This document shows, piece by piece, positions 1-7,913 of a DNA stretch of 18,547 bases. The first letter of the stretch is position 1, and every line of letters begins with the position of its first letter. The position numbers were made by a program, and so were the translations under genes. The notes below the pieces were generated by a model. The model had not been told where the DNA came from. It was given only the letters and a program-made list of their open reading frames with translations, and made no database searches. The DNA comes from Planctomycetota bacterium (lineage in GTDB: Bacteria; Planctomycetota; Brocadiia; JAJRTI01), in the NCBI GenBank assembly GCA_024278415.1, contig JAJRTI010000759.1, forward strand, positions 1-18,547, read 5' to 3'.

Positions 1-1629
1 CTGGAGGGCAAGGGCCACCGCTTCCGCACGCGCTGCGACACCGAAGTGCTCGTGCACCTCTACGAGGAGCACGGCGACCGGCTCATGGACCGGCTCAACG
101 GCATGTTCGCGCTCGCGGTGTTGGACGCGAAGGAGCGCAAGCTGTTGCTCGCCCGGGACCGCGCCGGCATCAAGCCGCTCTTCTACTACCACGACCGCGA
201 GCGGTTCGTCTTCGGTTCCGAGATCAAGGCCCTACTCGAACACCCGGCCGTGCCGCGCGAGTTGGACCTGGTGGGCATGCACCACTACCTCACGCTCCAC
301 TACGCGCCCGCGCCGCACACGTGCTTCTGGGGCATCCACAAGCTCCCGCCCGGCCACGCGCTCACGGTGAAAGACGGGAAGGTCGACGTGTTCCAGTATT
401 GGGATCTGCCGGCGGAGGGCGACGCGCCGGCCGACGCGGAGGAGCAACTCCTCGACGAGTTGCGCGAGAGCGTGCGCCGGCGCCTGGTCAGCGACGTGCC
501 GCTGGGCATCTTCCTCAGCGGAGGGATCGACTCGAGCGCGGTCGCCACGCTCGCCCAGCAAGTTTGTCCCGACCGCATCAAGACCTTCTCCATCGGCTTC
601 GAAGAACGTTCGTTCAGTGAATTGGAGTACGCGCGCACGGTCGCGGACCGCATCGGGAGCGAGCACCACGAACAGATCGTGCGGCCCCACATCGAGGATC
701 TGCTGCCGAAGCTCGTGTGGCACAACGACGAGCCGGCCTGCGACTCGTCCATGGTGCCCACGTACTTCCTCTGCGAGTTCGCGCGGCAGCACGTGACCGT
801 CGCTCTGTCGGGCGACGGGGGGGACGAGTTGTTCGGGGGATACGAGACGTACGCCGCACACAATGTCGCGCGCCTGTACAGGCGCATCCCGTCTTCGCTG
901 CGCCGGCTGATCCGATGGGGCGCGCATCGCCTGCCGGTGTCGGCGGCCAAGGTCAGCTTCGACTACAAGGCCAAGCGCTTCGTCGACCGCGCGGAGTTCG
1001 ACCCCGGCCGCGCGCACATCCTCTACAACGGCCTCTTCACCGAGGAGCAAAAGCGCGGGCTCTACCTGCCCGACGTGGCCAATGCGCTCGCGGGCGCGGA
1101 CACGTTCGACACGTTCGCGCCGTGGCTTGCCGGCGACGCGCAGCACCGCATGGGCTCGTATCTGCACGCGGACTTCAAGCGCTACCTGCCCGACGACATC
1201 CTCGTGAAAGTCGACCGCATGAGCATGGCCAACTCGCTCGAGGTGCGCACGCCATTCCTCGACCACCGCGTCGTCGAGCTGGCCGCGCGCATCCCTGGCG
1301 AGCAGCACGTGCGGGGCACGAAGAAAAAGTGCGTGCTCAAGCGTGCAGTGGCCGGCCTGGTCCCCCCGGATATCGTGCGCCGCAAGAAGCAGGGCTTCAG
1401 CATGCCCATGTTTCTGTGGATCCGAAACGAGTTGCGGCCCATGGTCATGGACGTGCTGTCGCCCGACCGCCTTCGCCGGCAGGGCATCTTCGAGCCCGCG
1501 GCGATCGAGGCACTCATCGACGACCACATGGCCGGCCGCGCAAACAACGGATTCGAGATCTGGGCGCTGTTGGTGTTCTGCCTGTGGTGGGAGCGGTTCT
1601 TGGGGATGAGTGTGCCGTCGCTCGCCTGA
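1..1629 (+). CDS. asnB: Asparagine synthase (glutamine-hydrolysing), 5'-truncated by window edge
   Basis: This enzyme amidates aspartate, or a related carboxylate, using ammonia released from glutamine and ATP activation. The reading frame is open from base 1, so the start and the N-terminal catalytic Cys of the glutaminase domain lie outside the window, probably about 80-90 residues away. What remains of the class II amidotransferase domain contains RLNGMFALAVLD and ARDRAGIKPLFYY, both typical of AsnB. The synthetase domain shows the PP-loop LSGGIDSS near bases 515-540 and SGDGGDELFGGY near 808-843. The C-terminal VKVDRMSMANSLEVRTPFLD and RRKKQGFSMP blocks are also family-typical. Length and style match the long bacterial AsnB group often found in exopolysaccharide or secondary-metabolite loci, where the true acceptor may not be free aspartate. 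The next gene starts 33 bases downstream and may be co-transcribed. The family call is firm; the substrate is inferred. Confidence 0.95.
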   Translation: MEGKGHRFRTRCDTEVLVHLYEEHGDRLMDRLNGMFALAVLDAKERKLLLARDRAGIKPLFYYHDRERFVFGSEIKALLEHPAVPRELDLVGMHHYLTLHYAPAPHTCFWGIHKLPPGHALTVKDGKVDVFQYWDLPAEGDAPADAEEQLLDELRESVRRRLVSDVPLGIFLSGGIDSSAVATLAQQVCPDRIKTFSIGFEERSFSELEYARTVADRIGSEHHEQIVRPHIEDLLPKLVWHNDEPACDSSMVPTYFLCEFARQHVTVALSGDGGDELFGGYETYAAHNVARLYRRIPSSLRRLIRWGAHRLPVSAAKVSFDYKAKRFVDRAEFDPGRAHILYNGLFTEEQKRGLYLPDVANALAGADTFDTFAPWLAGDAQHRMGSYLHADFKRYLPDDILVKVDRMSMANSLEVRTPFLDHRVVELAARIPGEQHVRGTKKKCVLKRAVAGLVPPDIVRRKKQGFSMPMFLWIRNELRPMVMDVLSPDRLRRQGIFEPAAIEALIDDHMAGRANNGFEIWALLVFCLWWERFLGMSVPSLA

Positions 1630-1662
1630 GACTCGGAGCTATGGCTCAAAGAAGAAAGTAAC

Positions 1663-1953
1663 ATGAAGACCAAGTCCATCCGATTGCCCGACGACATGGT
1701 GCAAGCCGTCAAGCTTGTCGAGAAGCGCGAACACATCGAGGAGGCCACGGCTGTTCGGAAACTCATCCGCGTGGGATTCGAAACCTACGTCGCCGAGCTA
1801 TACCGGACAGGCGCGGTCTCTCTGCGGGAAGCGGCGCGCAGACTCGGCATGAACCAGTCTCAGACCATCGATTTCCTGCTGAGCCGAGGCATCCGCGGCA
1901 ACCTGGGCGCGGCGGATGTGGCCGCGTCGATGGAGTCTTTCATCGACGACTGA
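1663..1953 (+). CDS. UPF0175 / ribbon-helix-helix antitoxin-like protein
   Basis: A 96-residue protein. Residues 1-45 (KTKSIRLPDDMVQAVKLVEK, then an EATAVRKLIRVGF segment) look like a ribbon-helix-helix DNA-binding fold. Residues 50-85 (AVSLREAARRLGMNQSQTID, LLSRGI) match the UPF0175 type of helix-turn-helix tail. Members of this group commonly act as antitoxins or autoregulators beside PIN-domain toxins. Here the upstream neighbour is asparagine synthase and the downstream neighbour is an FHA protein on its own promoter, so no toxin partner is visible. The start has a purine-rich but weak ribosome site (GAAGAAAG) and is the only sensible ATG. It could be an orphan antitoxin or a local repressor. 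Fold assignment is by motif reading only. Confidence 0.75.
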   Translation: MKTKSIRLPDDMVQAVKLVEKREHIEEATAVRKLIRVGFETYVAELYRTGAVSLREAARRLGMNQSQTIDFLLSRGIRGNLGAADVAASMESFIDD

Positions 1954-1969
1954 GGCCCAACCGCGCGTC

Positions 1970-1998
1970 TTGACCTACCGTCCCCTGGGGCCTATCCT
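1970..1998 (+). promoter_or_regulatory. Candidate sigma-70-type promoter for the FHA gene
   Basis: TTGACC at 1970-1975 and TATCCT at 1993-1998 are separated by exactly 17 bases. They end about 40 bases before the FHA start codon. The -35 matches five of six consensus bases and the -10 four of six. A GGGAG ribosome site precedes the ATG by 9 bases. Confidence 0.45.
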
Positions 1999-2037
1999 AT
2001 ACCGCGGCAAGTTGCACCGCATTGGGAGAACACACCC

Positions 2038-2433
2038 ATGGCCTACATCTGTTTCCTCACTCGGGACGAAGAGGGCAACATGCGCGAGGAGCGCCGGCAC
2101 AGGCTCGACAAGGACAAAGAGACCACGCTCGGCCGCGACCCCGCAAAGGCGGACGTCGAGGTGCCCGACGGCAAGGCCTCTAGCCTCCACTGCAAGATCC
2201 GGTTCGACGGGGCCAACTGGTGGGTGATCGACCTCGCGAGCCGCAACGGCATCAAGGTCAACCGAAAGCGTTGCGAGTCGAGCCCGCTTCTGGATGGGTA
2301 CATCATCAAAATCGGGAAGACCCGCCTGAAGTTCGGGGGGACCAAGGACAGCGAGAAGCCGCTTTCAAAGCTCGGCACCGGGGACGAAGAAGACGAAGGG
2401 CCCCGGGTGTGCTCGGGCCCTAGCGACCCCTGA
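2038..2433 (+). CDS. Small FHA-domain protein
   Basis: A 131-residue single-domain protein. FHA domains bind phosphothreonine peptides, so the likely role is a phospho-dependent adaptor in the cytoplasm. The FHA core spans about residues 25-100: TTLGRDPAKADVEVP carries the conserved GR, ASSLHCKIRF the Ser and His of the phosphate-binding loop, and LASRNGIKVN the Asn-Gly. The N-terminus (AYICFLTRDEEGN, then a basic stretch) is probably the first beta strand. The last 25 or so residues form an acidic, probably disordered tail. No Ser/Thr kinase, phosphatase or secretion gene lies in the window, so the partner is unknown. The nearest downstream gene is topoisomerase VI subunit B, 288 bases on with its own promoter. 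The leader just before the ATG (GGAGAACACACCC) resembles that of top6B (GGAGAAACACAC). Confidence 0.88.
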   Translation: MAYICFLTRDEEGNMREERRHRLDKDKETTLGRDPAKADVEVPDGKASSLHCKIRFDGANWWVIDLASRNGIKVNRKRCESSPLLDGYIIKIGKTRLKFGGTKDSEKPLSKLGTGDEEDEGPRVCSGPSDP

Positions 2434-2583
2434 AGCCGAGCGCGACGCCGGGGCTTGACCGCTCTTGAGCGGCACACAGATACGCGGGCGACGAGACAGA
2501 GCAGGGCTCGCTGGGGGGCCGATTCGGCGCACCTGCGCAACGCCTCCGATAGCGGCGCGGCCTCACCGCGCACCCTCTCGACC

Positions 2584-2612
2584 TTGACGCAGGCGCGCTG
2601 TTTCAGTATCAT
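2584..2612 (+). promoter_or_regulatory. Candidate sigma-70-type promoter for the topoisomerase VI operon
   Basis: TTGACG at 2584-2589, a 17-base spacer, and TATCAT at 2607-2612 each match five of six consensus bases. This is the best sigma-70-like promoter in the window. It would give an untranslated leader of about 100 bases before the top6B ATG at 2722, which has a GGAG ribosome site at 2710-2713. The rest of the 2434-2721 interval shows only a short inverted repeat at 2459-2472 and no convincing gene. Confidence 0.55.
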
Positions 2613-2721
2613 CCATGCCCGTAGAAAGCACAACATATAGCGACCGGCAACAGCCCAGACGCGAGATCGTAAGTACTGGGTGAAACACCGCTCGTGACGT
2701 TTTGGCCTCGGAGAAACACAC

Positions 2722-4425
2722 ATGGCAAAGGCCAAGAAGGCCAGCAAGAAGACGGCCAAGGCGACGACCAGGCAGAAGGCGACCTCGAAGCCGAAAGCAG
2801 GGGCCCCACCTGAAGAAACGACGCCGGTGCAGACCCCAGAACCCGGGGAGGACAAGGCTCCGGCCAAGAAGAAATCCCGCGCAACCGCGGAGTCCATGGC
2901 CCGCATGCAGCGCGACATCTCCGTGGCCGAGTTCTTCACCAAGAACCGCCACCTGCTCGGTTTCGATAACCCCCGCAAAGCGCTGCTCACCACCATCAAG
3001 GAAGGTGTGGACAACTCGCTCGACGCCTGCGAAGAGGCGGACATCCTGCCCGAGGTCACAGTCGAGATCAAGCCGGCCCAAGGCGAGGACCGCTTCCGCG
3101 TCACCATCGAGGACAACGGCCCCGGCATCCTCAAGAACCAGATCCCCAAGATCTTCGCCAAGCTGCTCTACGGCTCCAAGTTCCACCGGCTCAAGATGTC
3201 CCGCGGCCAGCAAGGCATCGGCATCAGCGCCGCGGGCATGTACGGCCAACTCACCACCGGCAAGCCCATCGCCATCACGTCGCGCACGAACAAGCGCCGG
3301 CCCGCGCACCACTACGAACTCGAAATCGACACCAAGAAAAACCAGCCGCGCATCATCACCGACGAGACGGTCGAGTGGGAGAAGGATCAGGGCACCAAGG
3401 TCGAAATCGAGTTAGAGGCGAAGTTCCAGAAGGGCAAGCAGTCGGTCGAGGAGTACCTCGAGCAGACCGCGATCGCGAACCCTCACGTGCAAATCACCTT
3501 CGTGCCGCCGAACGGCGAGAAGATCGTGTACCCCCGTGCGGCCGAGGAGCTGCCCGCGCCGCCCAAGGAGATCAAGCCCCATCCGTACGGCATCGAGTTG
3601 GGCATGCTCATCAAGATGATGCACGAGACCAAGTCGCGCACGCTTTCGGGCTTCCTCCAAAGCGAGTTCAGCCGCGTCAGCAAGCGCGTCGCCCAACAAA
3701 TCTGCGAGGGCGCGAAGGTCAAGGACAACGCCCGGCCATCGCGCATCGCGCGGCAGGAGGCCGACGCGCTCTTCAAGGCCATCAACGCCACCAAGATCAT
3801 GAACCCGCCCACGGACTGCGTTAGCCCCATCGGCGAGGAGTTGATCGTGGCTGGGCTCAAGAAGCAGATCGATGCGGACTTCTACACCGCGGTCACGCGG
3901 CCTCCGGCCGTGTACCGCGGCAATCCCTTCCAAATCGAGGCCGGCCTGGCCTTCGGCGGGTCGCTGGGCGAGGAGGGCCTCGCGCGCGTGCTGCGGTACG
4001 CGAACCGCGTGCCGCTGCTCTATCAACAGTCGGCCTGCGCGATCTCGCGCTCGGTGATCAGCACGGCCTGGCGCAACTACCACGTCCAGCAATCCAGCGG
4101 CGCGCTGCCCTCCGGCCCCCTCGTCATCATGGTTCACATGGCCAGCGTGTGGGTGCCCTTCACGTCCGAGAGCAAGGAAGCCATCGCGCACTATCCAGAG
4201 ATCATCAAGCAAGTCAAACTCGCGCTCCAGGAGTGCGGCCGCAAGCTCTCCGCGTTCCTCAGCCGCCGGCGCCGGGAGGCCGAAGCCGCGCGCAAGCGGG
4301 ACTACATCAAGCAATACATCCCCCACATCGCCATCGCGCTCCAGGAGATGCTCGATCTCACCGACCGGCAGAAACTGAAGGTCACGAGCGTGCTGACCGA
4401 CACGCTGGAGAGGAGCCGCAAATGA
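2722..4425 (+). CDS. top6B: DNA topoisomerase VI subunit B (ATPase subunit)
   Basis: This is the GHKL ATPase subunit of type IIB topoisomerase. It clamps on a DNA duplex and drives strand passage with the A subunit. The protein has 567 residues. A Lys/Ala/Pro-rich tail covers residues 1-58. The Bergerat ATPase follows: N-box [14 protein letters not shown] (E94, N98), DNGPGI at 131-136, and [16 protein letters not shown] from 162. A helix-2-turn-helix region follows ([20 protein letters not shown]), then the transducer domain with [13 protein letters not shown], where K485 is the likely ATP-contacting switch lysine. The start at 2722 is favoured by GGAG 8 bases upstream and by the promoter at 2584-2612. 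An alternative ATG at 2896 would remove the tail and also has a nearby GGAG. The stop overlaps the next start (ATGA), so the subunits are translationally coupled. The family is archaeal and plant-typical and patchy in bacteria. Confidence 0.95.
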   Translation: MAKAKKASKKTAKATTRQKATSKPKAGAPPEETTPVQTPEPGEDKAPAKKKSRATAESMARMQRDISVAEFFTKNRHLLGFDNPRKALLTTIKEGVDNSLDACEEADILPEVTVEIKPAQGEDRFRVTIEDNGPGILKNQIPKIFAKLLYGSKFHRLKMSRGQQGIGISAAGMYGQLTTGKPIAITSRTNKRRPAHHYELEIDTKKNQPRIITDETVEWEKDQGTKVEIELEAKFQKGKQSVEEYLEQTAIANPHVQITFVPPNGEKIVYPRAAEELPAPPKEIKPHPYGIELGMLIKMMHETKSRTLSGFLQSEFSRVSKRVAQQICEGAKVKDNARPSRIARQEADALFKAINATKIMNPPTDCVSPIGEELIVAGLKKQIDADFYTAVTRPPAVYRGNPFQIEAGLAFGGSLGEEGLARVLRYANRVPLLYQQSACAISRSVISTAWRNYHVQQSSGALPSGPLVIMVHMASVWVPFTSESKEAIAHYPEIIKQVKLALQECGRKLSAFLSRRRREAEAARKRDYIKQYIPHIAIALQEMLDLTDRQKLKVTSVLTDTLERSRK

Positions 4426-5507
4426 GCAAGAAACTCATCACCCAAATCACCAGCACCGCAGAGTCGATCCGCTCCAAAGTGCTCAAGCGCGCGAAGCCGT
4501 CGCTCTCGTTCCCCCTGCGCTCGCTGGGCAACGTGAAGTATCGGCCCAAGGCCGGCTTCTTCGAACTCAAAGGCCAGAAGAAGACCCGCACGCTCACGTA
4601 CAACACGGTCAAGACCTTCGCCCAAACGCTGCGCATGATGTCCACGGCCAAGACCCTGGTCGAGACCGACGAGATCATGACCAAGCGAGAGGCGTACTAC
4701 GTCTCTAAGAACTGGGATGACGCGCGCTTCGACGAACAGCCTGAATCCGACACCGTCATCGACGACCTGGAGGGGCTCTTCCAGGTCAACCGGGAGCAGC
4801 TTGGGTTCATCCCCGAGGAGAAAGGCGGCGAGATCGCGGGCCAGCTTGTGGTGATCGACAAGGACAACGACACCGGAAAAGACCTCAAGATCGACTGCAC
4901 CAAGTTCGGCTCCGGCGCGTACTCGATCCCCATCTCCGTCGAGCATCTCAAGTTCCAGACCCGGGCGAAGTTCATCCTCGCGATCGAGACCGCGGGCATG
5001 TTCCAGCGCTTGGTCAAGCACAACTACTGGCGCAAGGCCAACTGCATCCTGGTGAGCATGGGCGGTGTGCCCACGCGCGCCTGCCGCCGGTTCATTCGCC
5101 GGCTCAGCGACGAACTGAAGCTGCCGGTGTTCGCGTTCGTGGACTGCGACCCGTACGGCATGTTCAACATCTACCGCACGCTCAAGGTGGGCTCCGGCAA
5201 CGCGGCGCACATCAACAAGTACTTTTGCGTGCCCACCGCCAAGTTCCTCGGCGTCACGCCGCAGGACATCATCGACTACAAGCTGCCCACGCACCCGCTC
5301 AAGGACGTGGACATCAAGCGCGCCAAAGACGCGCTGAAGAACGACCCGTTCGTGGGGCACCACAAACCCTGGCAGGCCGCCATCGAGCAGCTCCTCAAGA
5401 TGGGCGTGCGCGCGGAGCAGCAGGCCTTCGCGGTGCACGACCTGAACTTCGTGATCAACAACTACCTGCCCGAGAAACTGGGGGACAGGAAGAAGTTCCT
5501 GCCGTAG
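4422..5507 (+). CDS. top6A: DNA topoisomerase VI subunit A (Spo11-like cleavage subunit)
   Basis: This is the DNA-cleaving subunit, homologous to the meiotic protein Spo11. It forms a 5'-phosphotyrosyl link and makes a transient double-strand break. The protein has 361 residues, about the usual archaeal length. The winged-helix (CAP-like) domain contains [13 protein letters not shown]. By alignment with the R-D/E-x-x-Y pattern of Spo11, Y93 is the likely catalytic tyrosine. The Toprim domain shows E189 in [12 protein letters not shown] and D241/D243 in VDCDPYG, which coordinate Mg2+. All catalytic residues are therefore present and the enzyme should be active. The start ATG at 4422 overlaps the top6B stop by four bases and has AGGAG 6 bases upstream. 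Longer in-frame openings reaching back to 4149 lie inside top6B and are not used. Confidence 0.95.
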   Translation: MSKKLITQITSTAESIRSKVLKRAKPSLSFPLRSLGNVKYRPKAGFFELKGQKKTRTLTYNTVKTFAQTLRMMSTAKTLVETDEIMTKREAYYVSKNWDDARFDEQPESDTVIDDLEGLFQVNREQLGFIPEEKGGEIAGQLVVIDKDNDTGKDLKIDCTKFGSGAYSIPISVEHLKFQTRAKFILAIETAGMFQRLVKHNYWRKANCILVSMGGVPTRACRRFIRRLSDELKLPVFAFVDCDPYGMFNIYRTLKVGSGNAAHINKYFCVPTAKFLGVTPQDIIDYKLPTHPLKDVDIKRAKDALKNDPFVGHHKPWQAAIEQLLKMGVRAEQQAFAVHDLNFVINNYLPEKLGDRKKFLP

Positions 5508-5565
5508 CGCGGCGCGGCGCCCGCCCCTTGCCCCAGCCCGTCGGGTGTGATGAAATGGCGCGGCC

Positions 5566-7899
5566 ATGAGGACCGATCACACATGCCGCGCGTGGGTTCC
5601 GGCATTTTGGCTCGCTGCCGCGGCCGTGGCGTGCAGGTGGTGGGCGGGGAGCAACGCGCTAGGGTGGGCGCTGGCCGGGCTGGCAAGTGGCGGCGTACTT
5701 GCGCTAGCGCCGGGCATGCCGCTCGCCTCTCTCGCGCTGAGGCGCCGGCGCGTGCACGCGTTCGAGTTCGCGGCCGCAAGCTTCGCGCTGGGCTTGCTCG
5801 CGGCCATCGCGCTCACGACCGCGGCCAAGGCGTTCGTCCCTCGCCTGACCGCCCCGCTCTACTACGCGCTGTCGCTGGGAGTCGCCGCAATTGCGCTCGT
5901 CTGTCTGCGCCGGCGCGTGGCGCCGGCGCGCCTTGTCGCGCCGGCGCTTGCGACGATCGCGTGGTCGAGTGTGGGCGTGGCCATTGTCATTGGGTACACG
6001 CTCTCCACGCGGGGCTTTCGGCTCGTCGATGAGGATCGCTACTGGACGCAGGATCTGTACGCACAGGTTGCCGCGGCCGACTTCGGAAGCGCGCTCGGCG
6101 GGGTGGCCATCGAGTTCGAAGATGCCGCCGGCCGGCACGAGGGCCTCACGTGGCGGCTGGGCGCGCAAGGCGGCGCGGTCGTCGTGCGCAACCCCGGCAA
6201 GGAGCCGGCCGCGCGCGTCGTGCGCCTGCTCGTGGAGGCGCACGGCGAGTCGAAGCTGCGCATCGCGGCTCCCGGGCGGCCGGCGCGCACGCTCTACCTC
6301 CAGCCGCGTTTCGAGTTGCGCCACCACCCGCGCAACTTCCCGCCGGCCAACGTCATGGTCGACGTGCAAGTCCATGCTCCGCCCGGCGAGACGCGCATCG
6401 AGCTGGCCCTGGCGCCCTGGCCGCGGCCGGACCACGCGGCCTACGCGTGGATCACGAACGCCACCACTACAAGCCGCGCCGCGTTCTGGCGCGTCTTCAA
6501 CAACCGGTACCTTGTCGCCAACACGGGCGACGTGCGCGAGCAGATCAGCCTCGCGCGCAGCCTGCTCGACAAGCCGTTCCTCTACTCGTATAGCTACAAC
6601 GGCACGGTCTTCGACGGGGGCGGGTACACGATCAGCAACCTGCCGTTGCCGTACTACGTGCAGAGCTTCGCGTTGCTCTTGCTCGGCGACTCGCTCCTGA
6701 GCCTGCACGCTCTGTATCTGGCCGAGATCGCGGCGCTTTACCTCGTCCTCGTCGCGCTCATGCGCACGCGCCTGCGCTCCAACCGTGGCCCCGCGCAACT
6801 CGTCGCGCTGTTCCCTGTGCTCGCGTATGCGACGCTCATGCGGTTCATGGCCGAATCGCTCTACGTGCACACACTGCTGACGCTGCTCGCGCTCGCGGGA
6901 GTCTACTGTCTGCGCCGGCGCCGCTACGGGCAGTGGGCCCTGTACGCGCTGCTCGGGTTGCTCACAAAGGGCGGCGTGGTGCTCGTGGGGCTGCTCGCCG
7001 CGCTGGCGCTGATCGTGCGGCCGGCGCGGCTCGACTGGCGCAAGCTGGCCGGGTCCACGGCCCTCGCGGCGGCCGCGGCCGGCGCGCTGCTGCTCATGGC
7101 CGGAGCGGCCACGGGCTCGCTCGACGCATGGCTCAAGCTCGCGGGCGGCACGGACTACGCCGGGCGCTTTAAGCTGTTGCGCGCATTGTGTGGGGGCGAC
7201 GCCGCGGCCTTCGAGCCGCTCGCAATGGCATCGTGGGACTTGACCGCACGCATCGCGCTCGCCTGCGCGCTGCTGCCGGTGTTCCTCGTGTTCCGCCGCG
7301 ACCGTCTGAGCGTGTGGCTTCTGCTGACGGGGTTGGTGTTCCACGCGATCGTGTGCGCATCGGACGTGGTGTGGGGCCGGTTCGGCGAGTTCGTGCACCC
7401 GCTGAACTACTTCACCCCGGCCGCGGTGCTGTTGGCGGTGGCCGGGGGCCGCGCCGTGTTGCACCAGCGCCAGGCGCTGCTCCCCGTCGCGGCCGCGCTT
7501 GGGATGGCGTGCTTGCTTGCGTGCCGGCTCTACGTGCGCGGGTACGAGCAGCACTTCGTATCGCCAGGGGTTGCCCAGCGCGAGGACTTCGCGCTGGCGG
7601 TCAACGACTTTCTCATTCGCCGCGGCGCGGCCGCGCTGAAAGCCGGCGGCAGGCCGAACATGGCCGCGGCCGAGTCGCTGCTCACCGAGGCCACGCGCCC
7701 TCGCCAAGCATACGCCCTTGCCCCGACTCCGCGCATGCGTGTCCAAGTGGCCAGCGCCCATTACCTTCTGGCCCAGCTTGAGGCCAAACGCGGCGACATG
7801 AAGCAGGCCGAGAGCCAGGCTCGGCAGGCGCTGGAGGCCTGGCCCGATTACATGCCCGCGCGGCAGTGGCTGGACCGCGTGCAGCCCAATGCCCCGTGA
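5566..7899 (+). CDS. Polytopic membrane protein, GT-C/GT39-like, with a soluble insert and C-terminal TPR-like tail
   Basis: A 777-residue integral membrane protein. About five hydrophobic segments occupy residues 8-150, for example FALGLLAAIALTTAAKAF. A non-membrane stretch of about 200 residues follows (about 155-360, beginning LVDEDRYW), rich in beta-type sequence. A second block of membrane segments covers about 365-660, including ESLYVHTLLTLLALAGVYCL and YALLGLLTKGGVVLVGLLAA. The alternating membrane/loop pattern, the acidic DED motif after an early helix and the LTK loop recall GT-C lipid-linked sugar transferases (GT39/PMT type). The family was not established by search. Residues 724-775 (HYLLAQLEAKRGDMKQAES, then ARQALEAWPDY) read as one TPR-like helical hairpin. 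The start lacks a clear ribosome site. It lies 58 bases after top6A and may be read through from that operon. It ends 14 bases from the convergent gene on the other strand. Confidence 0.7.
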   Translation: MRTDHTCRAWVPAFWLAAAAVACRWWAGSNALGWALAGLASGGVLALAPGMPLASLALRRRRVHAFEFAAASFALGLLAAIALTTAAKAFVPRLTAPLYYALSLGVAAIALVCLRRRVAPARLVAPALATIAWSSVGVAIVIGYTLSTRGFRLVDEDRYWTQDLYAQVAAADFGSALGGVAIEFEDAAGRHEGLTWRLGAQGGAVVVRNPGKEPAARVVRLLVEAHGESKLRIAAPGRPARTLYLQPRFELRHHPRNFPPANVMVDVQVHAPPGETRIELALAPWPRPDHAAYAWITNATTTSRAAFWRVFNNRYLVANTGDVREQISLARSLLDKPFLYSYSYNGTVFDGGGYTISNLPLPYYVQSFALLLLGDSLLSLHALYLAEIAALYLVLVALMRTRLRSNRGPAQLVALFPVLAYATLMRFMAESLYVHTLLTLLALAGVYCLRRRRYGQWALYALLGLLTKGGVVLVGLLAALALIVRPARLDWRKLAGSTALAAAAAGALLLMAGAATGSLDAWLKLAGGTDYAGRFKLLRALCGGDAAAFEPLAMASWDLTARIALACALLPVFLVFRRDRLSVWLLLTGLVFHAIVCASDVVWGRFGEFVHPLNYFTPAAVLLAVAGGRAVLHQRQALLPVAAALGMACLLACRLYVRGYEQHFVSPGVAQREDFALAVNDFLIRRGAAALKAGGRPNMAAAESLLTEATRPRQAYALAPTPRMRVQVASAHYLLAQLEAKRGDMKQAESQARQALEAWPDYMPARQWLDRVQPNAP

Positions 7900-7913
7900 G
7901 CCCGCGCGCCGCA

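Noticed and set aside
2459..2472. Inverted repeat CCGCTCTTGAGCGG after the FHA stop as a terminator
   Set aside because: The stem is five to six base pairs with no T-run, and it overlaps a TTGACC-like hexamer. It is too short to support a function on its own.
2455..2640. Small plus-strand open frame of 61 codons between the FHA and top6B genes
   Set aside because: It overlaps the best promoter in the window, has no ribosome site and shows no recognisable sequence.
2722..5507. Archaeal contamination as the source of the topoisomerase VI genes
   Set aside because: Flanking genes on both sides of the window are bacterial, the base composition looks continuous by eye, and the promoter is sigma-70-like. 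Only read-level evidence could fully exclude a chimera.
4302..5567. Minus-strand open frame of about 421 codons opposite top6A
   Set aside because: Antisense to a strongly conserved enzyme, with composition typical of a shadow frame.
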